NCBI GenBank assembly: GCA_039822785.1
Contig: JBCBMO010000004.1
Coordinates: 372,001-436,000, forward strand
Direction of reading: 5' to 3'
Source: Thermohalobaculum sp039822785
GTDB taxonomy: Bacteria > Pseudomonadota > Alphaproteobacteria > Rhodobacterales > Rhodobacteraceae
DNA: 64,000 nucleotides
How positions within the stretch are numbered: the stretch's first letter is position 1; each line of letters begins with the position of its first letter. The position numbers and the translations under genes are program-made. Of this stretch, positions 19,934-28,100 are shown piece after piece. Under the pieces are notes generated by a model. The model saw nothing but the letters and a program-made list of their open reading frames with translations, searched no databases and was not told the origin of the DNA.

Positions 19934-20533
19934 GTGAGCCTGCCGGCGATGTTCATCCGGCGCCCCCGGCCCAAGGTCGAGATCGTCACGGCGCGGCTGG
20001 TCCTGCGACCGCCGGAGATGCCGGACTTCGAGGCCTGGGCGCGGCTGAGGCGCGAAAGCCGGTCCTTCCTGCAGCCCTGGGAGCCCGCCTGGGCGCCGGA
20101 CCACCTCAGCCAGCGCGCCTTTCGCAACCGGGTGCTCTGGGCCGAGCGCTCGGTGCGTCAGGGCGAGGCCTTGCCGCTCTTCCTGATCCTGCCGGGTCAC
20201 GGGGAGATCGTCGGTGGCCTTACGCTCTCGAACATCCGGCGCGAGCCCGCGGATGCGGGGACGCTCGGCTATTGGATCGGCGCGCGCTATGCGCGCCTGG
20301 GCTATATGCAGGAGGCGCTGGCGGCCCTGCGCGACCATGCCTTCGGCCAGCTCGGCCTCAGCCGGCTGGAGGCCGCCTGCCTGCCGGACAACCAGGCCTC
20401 GCGCGGGTTGTTGGAGCGCTGCGGCTTCAAGTACGAGGGCGTCGCCCAGGCCTACCTTCAGATCGACGGGCGCTGGCGTAACCACGTCCTCTATGCCGCG
20501 CTCCGCAGCGACCGCCGGGGCCGCGTCGAATGA
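19934..20533 (+). CDS. GNAT family N-acetyltransferase, RimJ-like
   Basis: A 199-residue acetyltransferase resembling RimJ/RimL N-terminal acetylases: LVLRPPEMPDFEAW at the start, GGLTLSNIRR, GYWIGARYARLGYMQEAL for acetyl-CoA binding, and LEAACLPDNQASRGLLERCGF at the end. It starts at GTG 19934, two bases after the M16 stop; ATG at 19949 is an alternative. Its stop overlaps the glutaminase start (ATGA). The target is unknown; ribosomal proteins are typical for RimJ. Confidence 0.88.
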   Translation: MSLPAMFIRRPRPKVEIVTARLVLRPPEMPDFEAWARLRRESRSFLQPWEPAWAPDHLSQRAFRNRVLWAERSVRQGEALPLFLILPGHGEIVGGLTLSNIRREPADAGTLGYWIGARYARLGYMQEALAALRDHAFGQLGLSRLEAACLPDNQASRGLLERCGFKYEGVAQAYLQIDGRWRNHVLYAALRSDRRGRVE

Positions 20534-21468
20534 CCGATGACGCGCTGCAGCGCCTGCTGGACGAGATCGCGGCGCGCATGGCGGATGAGACCGAGCGCGG
20601 GACGCCGGCGCAGTACATCCCCGAACTGGCCAAGGCCGACGTCGGCCGGTTCGGCATCGCCGTGGCGCCCGTTTCGGGCGGGGTGACGGTGGCGGGCGAT
20701 GCGGATCTGCCCTTCTCGATCCAATCGGTCTCCAAGGTCTTCACGCTGATCCTGGCGCTTGAGCGCGTGGGCGGCGGCGTCTGGCAAAGGGTCGGGCGCG
20801 AGCCCTCGGGCAATGCCTTCAACTCGATCGTCCAACTTGAGCACGAACGTGGGATCCCGCGTAATCCCTTCATCAACGCCGGCGCCATCGTGATCGCCGA
20901 TCTTCTGGCAGAAGGCCGCGGTGTCGAGGAGACGGTCGACGAGATCCTCGCCTTCCTTCGCCGTGTCAGCGGGGATGCGGCGATCGACATCGATCCCGCC
21001 GTCGCTGCGTCGGAGCGGCGGACGGGGCATCGCAACGTCTCGCTCGCCAGCTTCATGGCGGCGGAGGGGAACCTGAAGGGGCGGGTCAAGAATGTCTTGG
21101 CCGTCTATTACCGCCACTGCGCCATCGCTGTGAGCTGCCGGCAGCTCGCCGCTGCTGGCAGGTTCCTGGCGGCGGCGGGCGCGGCGGGCTGCGAGCAGGT
21201 TGTGCCGGCGGAGCGGGCGCGCCGGTTGACGGCGCTGATGCTGACCTGCGGGCACTACGATGCGTCGGGCGAGTTCGCCTATCGCGTTGGCATCCCGGCG
21301 AAATCGGGCGTGGGCGGCGGCATCCTGGGCGTCGTACCCGGCATCGCCGCGGTGGCCGCCTGGTGCCCGGGGCTGGACGCGCGGGGCAATTCGCTGCTGG
21401 CCTCCCGCGCCTTCGAGATCCTGGCCGCCCGCACCGGCTGGTCGGTCTTCGCCACACGCGCGGGCTAG
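20530..21468 (+). CDS. glsA: Glutaminase
   Basis: A 312-residue serine-dependent glutaminase (beta-lactamase-like fold) that hydrolyses glutamine to glutamate and ammonia. The catalytic S66-V-S-K69 lies in FSIQSVSKVF, and EPSGNAFNSIVQLE and PFINAGAI are family signatures; the C-terminal half contains GVGGGILGVVPG. It overlaps the acetyltransferase gene by four bases. Confidence 0.95.
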   Translation: MTDDALQRLLDEIAARMADETERGTPAQYIPELAKADVGRFGIAVAPVSGGVTVAGDADLPFSIQSVSKVFTLILALERVGGGVWQRVGREPSGNAFNSIVQLEHERGIPRNPFINAGAIVIADLLAEGRGVEETVDEILAFLRRVSGDAAIDIDPAVAASERRTGHRNVSLASFMAAEGNLKGRVKNVLAVYYRHCAIAVSCRQLAAAGRFLAAAGAAGCEQVVPAERARRLTALMLTCGHYDASGEFAYRVGIPAKSGVGGGILGVVPGIAAVAAWCPGLDARGNSLLASRAFEILAARTGWSVFATRAG

Positions 21469-21492
21469 GCGGTGGCGATCCTCACTAGGACG

Positions 21493-21510
21493 GGCATGCG
21501 CGCGCATGCC
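21493..21510. repeat. 18-bp perfect palindrome
   Basis: GGCATGCGCGCGCATGCC reads the same on both strands. It lies 24 bases after the glutaminase stop. It could form a short hairpin or be a protein-binding site; no run of T follows. Confidence 0.8.
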
Positions 21511-21553
21511 GGTTGGGGCGCCGTGCCGGGAGGCCGGAGTGCGCCACTGCGGC

Positions 21554-21700
21554 CATCGGCGCCCGCGCCCACCCACGTTAGGATGGCCGCCGATGCGTAA
21601 ACGCCCGATCACCATGGCAGTCTGTCCTTGCCACCTCCGTGTTTCGGGATCCTTCAGAGAAACGCGCCCACACTGACGCGGGTGGGCGCGGGCGCCGATG
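21554..21700. repeat. Perfect 21-bp inverted repeat flanking 105 bp
   Basis: The left arm 21554-21574 begins CATCGGCGCCCG and the right arm 21680-21700 is its exact reverse complement. Allowing one mismatch, the pairing extends three more bases inward (CGT/ACG). The 105 bases between carry no recognised coding sequence. This could be the edges of a small non-autonomous element or a large cruciform. Confidence 0.8.
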
Positions 21701-21797
21701 CATGGATGTGCGGCGATCTCGAACCGTTCGTGACCTCCGGCACTCGGTGCTCTGGCGTTGCGACCGATGGTGGACGGCGCGAAGGGGACAACCCGCG

Positions 21798-23222
21798 CTA
21801 GCCATTGACGGCGGATGTGGGAGCGGGCACCCGCGACAGGATCGCGTTCATGGTGTCGCGCAGCCCTTGAGGGACAGTGGCAGGGCTGAACGTTGCCGGC
21901 GGGAGCGTATCGGTAGCACCGGCATGCTTCACCGCCAGATCGAAGAGCCGGGCCATGACGAAACCGGCGTCCTCCGCGCTCATCGCCTTGACGCCATTGC
22001 TGGCCCCAGGACGATGTTTATGAGCGAGATCAGCGGCCTGATACGCGAGGTACCCCGCCCGCCGATACTCTCCCTGACCGCGGGCACCGTCCGCGGAGCG
22101 GACGAGGGACACGATCTTGCGGCGGATCTCGGCGGAGGCGATCTCACCCGCAATCTCCTCGGTGATCTCCTCCACCTTGGCCGCGGTGAACCCGCCCTCC
22201 GACATCCGCGTGCGGGCCTGTTCATAGGTCTCGAACGCGATGTTCGCCTCCGCCTCCTCCGGCGTCTTGAGGACCTGGACGACAAAGTAGGAGCCGCTCG
22301 TGAACGGCCGCATCGCCGTCGCGCCGTCCTTGGCGACGCACTCCATCAGCCGCCCCGTGGTGGTGTCGAGCCGCAGGTTCGCCCAGTCCGTGCTCTGGCT
22401 GCGGGTATAGTCGGCGACCATTGCATAGAGCCCGGTCTCAAAGCGCACGAAGTCGAAATCGCTGTCCGTCGCCGTGTTGAACCCGATGCTGTAGTCGAAG
22501 ATCTGATCGTCCGCATTGCCGCCATCAAGCAGGCTTTTCAGGATCGTCGTCAGCGCGGCGCCCCCCAACCCGCCGCCGGCGAAGATCGCGGGGGAGGAGG
22601 CGTCGATGATCCCGGAGATCAGCGAGCGCTGGTTGTCGGTCTCGATGTCGAGCTCGATAACCGTGATCTCCAGCCCAAAGCCCGCGCCGCTGTAGCGTGC
22701 AGGCCCCACGATCGGCAGGTTGTCGTCGCTGTAGAACTGGCCGCGGAAGATGTCGTTGGAGGAAAGGACGACCTTCGCCCCCTCGATCCCCTTGTTGAAC
22801 CCCTCGGCCGCCGTCGCGTTCTCGCCCTCGCCCGTGCCGGCATAGTCGAAGGCCCGGGCGACGACGAGGATCTCGAGGTTCGACTCGAGGGTGCTGAGGG
22901 CGACGGATGTCTCGCCCAGCCCCTCCGGCGTAAGACTGAGGTCCGAGAAGAAGTTCTCGGGTTGCGCGCCCTCGTCGGCGATGTAGCCGGAGCGGAGCGT
23001 GACGGCATAGAACTCCCCCGCCTCGATCCCGCTGCCCGCGCTCCCGCCGCCCTGGGAGATGCCGACCAACTGGTTGCCCTGGCAGGCGTCGCCGGCCGAC
23101 CCGTCGGTGGGTGTCGTCGCGAGAGAGACCTTTCGGGCCCGGACCTCGCCCACGTCGGACACGCTACATGCCGCGCAGAGGAGTGCGGCGAGGCAACAAG
23201 ACAGAACGACCGGCTTCGTCAT
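21798..23222 (-). CDS. Large lipoprotein of unknown function
   Basis: A 474-residue protein not recognised as a named family. It has a lipoprotein leader ending LLCAAC (Cys19), a beta-rich N-terminal half and a helical C-terminal third that includes VEEITEEIAGEIASAEIRRKI. Recurrent Asn/Asp/Gly-rich loops suggest a secreted or outer-membrane-attached domain. It stands alone on the minus strand and ends after the inverted-repeat region. No catalytic motif was identified. Confidence 0.72.
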   Translation of the reverse strand: MTKPVVLSCCLAALLCAACSVSDVGEVRARKVSLATTPTDGSAGDACQGNQLVGISQGGGSAGSGIEAGEFYAVTLRSGYIADEGAQPENFFSDLSLTPEGLGETSVALSTLESNLEILVVARAFDYAGTGEGENATAAEGFNKGIEGAKVVLSSNDIFRGQFYSDDNLPIVGPARYSGAGFGLEITVIELDIETDNQRSLISGIIDASSPAIFAGGGLGGAALTTILKSLLDGGNADDQIFDYSIGFNTATDSDFDFVRFETGLYAMVADYTRSQSTDWANLRLDTTTGRLMECVAKDGATAMRPFTSGSYFVVQVLKTPEEAEANIAFETYEQARTRMSEGGFTAAKVEEITEEIAGEIASAEIRRKIVSLVRSADGARGQGEYRRAGYLAYQAADLAHKHRPGASNGVKAMSAEDAGFVMARLFDLAVKHAGATDTLPPATFSPATVPQGLRDTMNAILSRVPAPTSAVNG

Positions 23223-23319
23223 CAGAATGCTCCAACAAAATCTCGGCTTTTGCCGATGTATTCGACGCTATGCCTTGGGCAAAACCATGACAAGCGCACC
23301 CCACCCCTGGGACAGCGTC

Positions 23320-24267
23320 CTAGACGGCGCCTTGGGCGACCTGGCGGGCGGCGGAGGGGAGCAGGCCGAACTGGCGGCGAAAGACACGGCTGAGGGAGGA
23401 GGGGTCGTCGAACCCGGTCAGCGCCGCTACCTCGCCGACGGAGAGCGCGCCGTTGCTGAGCAGCAAGCGCGCCCGCTCCAGCCGCAAACGAGTGTAGTAG
23501 CGACCCGGGCTCATGCCGAAGCGGCGCTGGAACAGCCGCCGGGCGGTGGAGGGTTCCACCCCCGCCAAACGGCAGAGGGAGGCCACGGGCAGGGGGCGGT
23601 CCAGGTGGCTCTGCATGATCTCCACCATGCGCCCCACGCGGCGGTCGACGGCGACCAGCGCCACCGGCCGCTCGGGTCGTTCCGGCAAGGGTCGGTGATT
23701 GAGCGTCACGGCCACGTTGTCCGCCAGGGCCTGGCCACGAAACCGCGCGACGAGCCGCAGCATCATATCGACCGTCGAGACCCCACCGCCGGAGGAGAGG
23801 AGGCTCCCATGCTCGGCGTGCAGCCGGTCGAGCAGGATCGCCTCGCCGAGCGCTTCACGAAAGGCCGGCGTCGCCTCGTGGTGGACGGCCACCTGCCGGT
23901 CGCGCAGGACGCCCGCGCGCGACAGGAGCAGCGCGCCCGTGTCCGCCGCGGCGATGACGGCCCCGGCGCGGTCCTGGCGGCGCAGCCAGGCCAGCAGAGC
24001 CGGCGCACAGGCTTCCTCCGGCGCAAAAGACGTCAGGACCACGACCACGGCGGGGCGGGGCGCGGTCTCGACGGACGCGGCCGCGGCGATCTCGATCCCG
24101 CTCGAGGACTGCACCGGCTGTCCGTCGACCGTCACGATGCTGCGGTGAAAGGCCGGGGCGCCCAGCACGCGGTTGGCCACCCGCAGCACCTCCGTCGCGG
24201 CAGCGAGCGACATGAGCGCGAACCGCGGTCCGAGGGCCACTGCCACCTCCACCGGGCCATCGCGCAT
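23320..24267 (-). CDS. GlxA/CdhR-type AraC family regulator
   Basis: A 315-residue regulator with an N-terminal DJ-1/PfpI-like (inactive amidotransferase) domain and a C-terminal AraC-type double helix-turn-helix (LARLAGVEPSTARRLFQRRFG-like first helix pair, then VAALTGFDDPSSLSRVFRRQFG-like second; paraphrased around those residues). This architecture is that of CdhR/GbdR regulators of carnitine and glycine-betaine metabolism. The ATG at 24267 follows GGGAGGGA. It is divergent from the aldolase/dioxygenase operon, which it probably controls from the 107-bp shared intergenic region. Confidence 0.87.
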   Translation of the reverse strand: MRDGPVEVAVALGPRFALMSLAAATEVLRVANRVLGAPAFHRSIVTVDGQPVQSSSGIEIAAAASVETAPRPAVVVVLTSFAPEEACAPALLAWLRRQDRAGAVIAAADTGALLLSRAGVLRDRQVAVHHEATPAFREALGEAILLDRLHAEHGSLLSSGGGVSTVDMMLRLVARFRGQALADNVAVTLNHRPLPERPERPVALVAVDRRVGRMVEIMQSHLDRPLPVASLCRLAGVEPSTARRLFQRRFGMSPGRYYTRLRLERARLLLSNGALSVGEVAALTGFDDPSSLSRVFRRQFGLLPSAARQVAQGAV

Positions 24268-24374
24268 CGTTCCCTCCCATTGAGCGTTTCGGCGGTATTT
24301 TCGCGCGTTTTGGCCGGGCGGCGCAAGGCGCTGGCGCGCATCGTCGGGAGCAGAACACGCGTGGGAGGGCGGCA

Positions 24375-25151
24375 ATGGACGGGCAGGCGACGGCGCTGGC
24401 GGAGGGCACTGACGTGCCGTGCAGCGAGGCGGAGCGCCAGGTGCGCATAGAGCTTGCCGCGCTCTATCGGCTTTGCGCGCATTACGGCATGTCGGACCTG
24501 GCGAACGGCGCCATCGGGGCGCGGCTGCCGGGCACGCCTACGCGCTATCTCACCCACCCCTACGGCATGTTCTGGGAGGAAGCGCGCGCCTCGGACTTCG
24601 TTGTGATCGACGAGGCCGGCGCGCCGGTCGATGCGGCCGCGCACTGGCTGAACGACGGGGCGCAGAACCTGTGCCGCTGGATCTTCGGCGCTCGCCCTGA
24701 CGCGCAGTTCTTCGTCCATGGCCACGAGGAGGAGGTCATGGCGGTGGGCTCGATCGAGGAGGGGCTCATGCCGCTCAACCAGCCGGCGGTCTACCTCGGC
24801 CACATCACCGGCTATCTCGACTATGAGTTCGAGGAGGACGAGGCTTTCGCCGAGCGCTTCGTCGAGGCGCTGGGGCAGAAGCAGATCCTGATCTCGCGCA
24901 ACCATGGCTACTATGCGCTGGGCGAGACGGCGGCGGCGGCCTTCTTCCGCGCCTATTTCCTGCGCCAGACCTGTGCGGCGCAGATCAAGACCCTGTCCAT
25001 GGGCCGCGCGCTCTACCCGATCGATCCCCAGCGGGTCGCCCGGTACCAGGACCAGATGGATGCCTCGGCGCATTATCACTACGACGGCAAGACGGAGTGG
25101 CCGGGGCTGCTGCGCCTGCTGGAGCGTACCCAACCCGACTACAAGGAGTGA
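24375..25151 (+). CDS. Class II aldolase/adducin family protein
   Basis: A 258-residue protein with the aldolase II fold. HGHEEEVMAVG provides the expected metal-binding His pair, and SRNHGYYALGETAAAAFF the second zinc-site His. These enzymes cleave or epimerise sugar phosphates, but several paralogues have unknown substrates. It sits between the GlxA-type regulator (divergent) and a gamma-butyrobetaine-dioxygenase-like gene five bases downstream, suggesting a role in carnitine-related catabolism rather than sugar metabolism. Confidence 0.85.
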   Translation: MDGQATALAEGTDVPCSEAERQVRIELAALYRLCAHYGMSDLANGAIGARLPGTPTRYLTHPYGMFWEEARASDFVVIDEAGAPVDAAAHWLNDGAQNLCRWIFGARPDAQFFVHGHEEEVMAVGSIEEGLMPLNQPAVYLGHITGYLDYEFEEDEAFAERFVEALGQKQILISRNHGYYALGETAAAAFFRAYFLRQTCAAQIKTLSMGRALYPIDPQRVARYQDQMDASAHYHYDGKTEWPGLLRLLERTQPDYKE

Positions 25152-25156
25152 GGGCC

Positions 25157-26344
25157 ATGCCCGAGGATATCGCCGTCGCCGCACCGGCTGCCCTGTCGCC
25201 CGATTTCATGGTCCACGCACCGGGGCCGCGCATCAGCATGATGACGGTCGAGGGGCATTTCCTCTCGGTCGTCTGGGTCGACGGGGTCACCCACCGCTTC
25301 AACCGCTTCTTCCTGCGCGAGAACCACGTTGGCGACGGGATCATCGACCTGGTGACGCGCGAGCGGATGATCCCGGCGGATGCGCTGGCGGAGGATCTGG
25401 CGTTGGTCAGAGCGCAAACCGAGGGCGACGCGGTCCTCGTCGACTGGGCCGACGGGGTCACCACGCGCCATGCTGCCGGCTGGATGCGCGCGACCGCGGA
25501 GGGGCTGTGGCGCCCCGATGCGCCGCTGCCCGCCCGCGTGGCCTGGGAGACTGCGGCGATGCCCGAGCCCGTCAGCTTCGACGGCCCCGGCGCGCTGACA
25601 GACGATGCGGTGCTGCAGGACTGGCTGCGCGCCGCCTGGATCTATGGCCTTGCGCGGCTGCGCGGCCTGCCGGTGGCGCAGGGCACGGTGCAGCGGGTGG
25701 CGGAACGGATCGGCGTGATCCGCTGCTCCAGCTTTGGCTTTCTCTTCACCGTGGAGACCAAACCCAACCCGGATTCGAGCGCCTATACCGCCAACGCGCT
25801 GGTCGGGCACATCGACCTGCCGACGCGGGAGATGACGCCCGGTTTCCAGCTGCTGCACTGCCGCCAGAACACCTGTCGCGACGGCTTCTCCACCATGGCC
25901 GATGGCATCGCGGTGGCCGAGGCGATCCGGGCGGAGGACCCGGACGCCTTCGATGCGCTGACCACCCTGCCGTGGTGCGTGTCGAACCGGCACAATCAGT
26001 TCGATTACCGCCAAAGCCGGCCGGTGGTGCGCCTGGACGCCCAGGGCAACGTCGTCGAGATCCTGCTCAACGATTTCCTGCGCTGCGAGCCCGATATGCC
26101 CGACAGCGAGGTGGAGCGGGCCTATCGGGCGATCCGGCTCTTTATGCGGCATATCCAGTCGGACCGGTTCCTGCTGCGCTACCCCTTCGCGCCCGGGGAT
26201 CTGGTGCTGTTCGACAATCGCCGGCTGCTGCACGGCCGCGATGCCTTCGACCCCCAGGGCGGGGTGCGCCAGCTTGAGGGCTGCTACGTCGATACCGACG
26301 AGGTGTCCTCGCGCCTGCGCGTCCTGGCGCGGCCGCGGCGATAG
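25157..26344 (+). CDS. Gamma-butyrobetaine dioxygenase-like 2-oxoglutarate/Fe(II) oxygenase
   Basis: A 395-residue protein with the two-part layout of gamma-butyrobetaine hydroxylase: an N-terminal DUF971-like domain (residues ~30-100, VVWVDGVTHRFNRFFLREN) and a C-terminal TauD/TfdA oxygenase domain. GHIDLPTREMTPGFQLLHC gives the His-x-Asp iron ligands, and RRLLHGRDAF the distal His with a 2-oxoglutarate-binding Arg. It would hydroxylate gamma-butyrobetaine to carnitine or act on a related betaine. The ATG at 25157 has an AAGGAGTGAGGG site. Confidence 0.88.
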   Translation: MPEDIAVAAPAALSPDFMVHAPGPRISMMTVEGHFLSVVWVDGVTHRFNRFFLRENHVGDGIIDLVTRERMIPADALAEDLALVRAQTEGDAVLVDWADGVTTRHAAGWMRATAEGLWRPDAPLPARVAWETAAMPEPVSFDGPGALTDDAVLQDWLRAAWIYGLARLRGLPVAQGTVQRVAERIGVIRCSSFGFLFTVETKPNPDSSAYTANALVGHIDLPTREMTPGFQLLHCRQNTCRDGFSTMADGIAVAEAIRAEDPDAFDALTTLPWCVSNRHNQFDYRQSRPVVRLDAQGNVVEILLNDFLRCEPDMPDSEVERAYRAIRLFMRHIQSDRFLLRYPFAPGDLVLFDNRRLLHGRDAFDPQGGVRQLEGCYVDTDEVSSRLRVLARPRR

Positions 26345-26442
26345 CGCCACGAAAGGCGGATGCGGGCTGAGCGGGCCTCGGATCGATTGTCCGGGGCCTT
26401 GGTGCGTGGTCTTCTGCGCGGGCCTTCAGAAGGAGTCGCCTC

Positions 26443-27354
26443 ATGCACCGCTCGATCCTCGCCCGCCTGATCCCGCTGCTGCCGCTCGCTGCCCTTGCGC
26501 TTGGAGGGATGACGGCCCCCGCTGCCGCCGGTCCGGTCTATGACCGGGTGGTCGAGCGCGGGGTCCTCAACATCGGGATCCGGACGGACACGCCGCCTTT
26601 TGCCTATGTGCAGGACGGCGCGCCGCGGGGTTTTACCGCCGAGCTTTGCGGAATGATGGCGGGGGCGATCCTGGCGACCTCCGACCTCGAGGTGCTGGAC
26701 GCCAAGGTCATCCCGGTGACCGCCGAGAACCGCTTCGATGCGCTCAAGAGCGGGGAGATCGATCTGCTCTGCGGTGCTACCACCGCCAACCTGACCCGGC
26801 GCGAGACGATGTCCTTCACCATCCCCACCTTCTCCACCGGGATCGGGGCTTTGGTGGCGGCCGATGCGCCGGCGCTGTTGCTGGAGCTCATCAACGGCGG
26901 GCCGGCGGCGCTGTCGGCCAATGCGACGCGCGAGGGCCTGAAGGGCAAGACGCTGGGCTTTCAGACGGGCACCACCGCCGAGACCTGGGTGGCCGAGAAG
27001 GTTATGCCGCAGCTCGAGGGCGCCGTGCTGATGCCCGTCGACAACCACGTCAAAGGGATCGAGAGCGTCGCCGACGGCACCATCGACCTCTATTTCGCGG
27101 ACAAGGCGATCCTGTCGGGCCTGCTGCGGGGCCTGGACAACGCCGAGGGCTTCGCCGTCTCGCGCGCGACCTTCACCTCCGAGCCCTACGCGCTCGCCAT
27201 CCCCCGTGGCGACGAGGATCTGCGGCTGGTGATGGACCGGGCGTTGAGCCACATCTACCGATCCGGCGCGATCTACCGCCTTTACGAGCGGTATTTCGGC
27301 AAGCCGGGCACGATCGAGCGGGTGTTCTACAGCGCCGTCGCGCTGCCGGAGTAG
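26443..27354 (+). CDS. Family 3 extracellular solute-binding protein
   Basis: A 303-residue periplasmic amino-acid-type binding protein. A Sec signal peptide ending TAPAAAG is followed by RGVLNIGIRTDTPPFAYVQDG and NRFDALKSGEIDLLCGATTANLTRR, typical of ABC amino-acid receptors. An AGAAGGAG site precedes the ATG. No permease or ATPase gene is adjacent, so it may be an orphan receptor. Its place downstream of the dioxygenase gene hints at a quaternary amine or amino-acid ligand. Confidence 0.86.
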   Translation: MHRSILARLIPLLPLAALALGGMTAPAAAGPVYDRVVERGVLNIGIRTDTPPFAYVQDGAPRGFTAELCGMMAGAILATSDLEVLDAKVIPVTAENRFDALKSGEIDLLCGATTANLTRRETMSFTIPTFSTGIGALVAADAPALLLELINGGPAALSANATREGLKGKTLGFQTGTTAETWVAEKVMPQLEGAVLMPVDNHVKGIESVADGTIDLYFADKAILSGLLRGLDNAEGFAVSRATFTSEPYALAIPRGDEDLRLVMDRALSHIYRSGAIYRLYERYFGKPGTIERVFYSAVALPE

Positions 27355-27363
27355 GCGAGCGTT

Positions 27364-27420
27364 AGGCGGAGCCGCCAGCTGCCTCAGGCGGAGCCGCCAG
27401 CTGCCTCAGGCGGAGCCGCC
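27364..27420. repeat. 22-bp tandem repeat (2.6 copies) at the 3' end of yqgE
   Basis: Units starting at 27364, 27386 and 27408 share AGGCGGAGCCGCC followed by AGCTGCCTC in the first two copies. Each unit carries a TCA, which reads TGA on the minus strand. The yqgE stop is in the middle unit, so the repeat duplicates the last codons and stop region of that gene. Confidence 0.85.
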
Positions 27421-27996
27421 CGCTGAGAGCAGGGCCGGCGAGATCCCCAGCTTGCCGAGGGCGCGGTCCCATTTGCCGTCGTGCTGGTCATCGAAGAGCA
27501 GCGCGCTGTCGGGATCGCAGGCGAGCCAGCCGTTGTGGCGAAACTCCATCTCCAGCTGCCCCGGCCCCCAGCCGGTATAGCCGAGGGCGACGATCGCGCG
27601 TGCCGGCCCCTCGCCCCGCCCGATGGCGTGCAGGATCTCCATCGTCGCGGTCATCGAGACATCGACATCAACCCTGAGCGAGGCGTCGTCGGCGTGGTAA
27701 TCGCCCGAGTGCAGCACAAAGCCCCGCCCTGTCTCGACCGGGCCGCCAAAGCGGATGGGCTGGTGGCTCTCGCTTTCGGGCAGGGGGATCGACAGCTTCT
27801 CGAACAGGTCCGACATGGTGAGTTCGTCCGCGCCGCGGTTGATCATCAGACCCATGGCCCCCTCCTCCGAGTGGGCACAGATATAGATCAGACCGCGATG
27901 GAACCGCGGGTCCGGCATCGTGGGCATGGCGATCAGGAGCTGGCCGGTCAGAAACCGCTCGTCCTCATCTTCCGGTATGTCTTCGGTATCCTCCAT
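27406..27996 (-). CDS. yqgE: YqgE/AlgH family protein
   Basis: A 196-residue protein of the DUF179 YqgE/AlgH family. FLTGQLLIAMPTMPDPRFHRGLIYIC and GAMGLMINRG near the start and GYTGWGPGQLEMEFRHNGWL near the end are diagnostic. It has an acidic N-terminus (EDTEDIPEDEDE). Biochemical function is not established for the family. It is divergent from the DsbD-N-like gene, an arrangement often seen in Rhodobacteraceae. Its 3' end lies in a short tandem repeat. Confidence 0.92.
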   Translation of the reverse strand: MEDTEDIPEDEDERFLTGQLLIAMPTMPDPRFHRGLIYICAHSEEGAMGLMINRGADELTMSDLFEKLSIPLPESESHQPIRFGGPVETGRGFVLHSGDYHADDASLRVDVDVSMTATMEILHAIGRGEGPARAIVALGYTGWGPGQLEMEFRHNGWLACDPDSALLFDDQHDGKWDRALGKLGISPALLSAGGSA

Positions 27997-28100
27997 ACAC
28001 TCAAAGTGGCGCGCGGTTTGGCGCAGCGCAACCGTTCACGGATTTGCTAGAGGACACCGGCGTAGCGGATGACTATTTTCCAGATATGTCGGGGATCAAG

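Larger units (their letters stand above)
21469..21797. other. 329-bp intergenic region with palindrome and long inverted repeat
   Basis: No convincing gene is seen between the convergent glsA and lipoprotein genes. The region contains an 18-bp perfect palindrome at 21493-21510 and a perfect 21-bp inverted repeat (21554-21574 with 21680-21700). The sequence between the arms is less GC-rich than the arms. No T-tract, tRNA or transposase remnant was seen. Confidence 0.7.
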
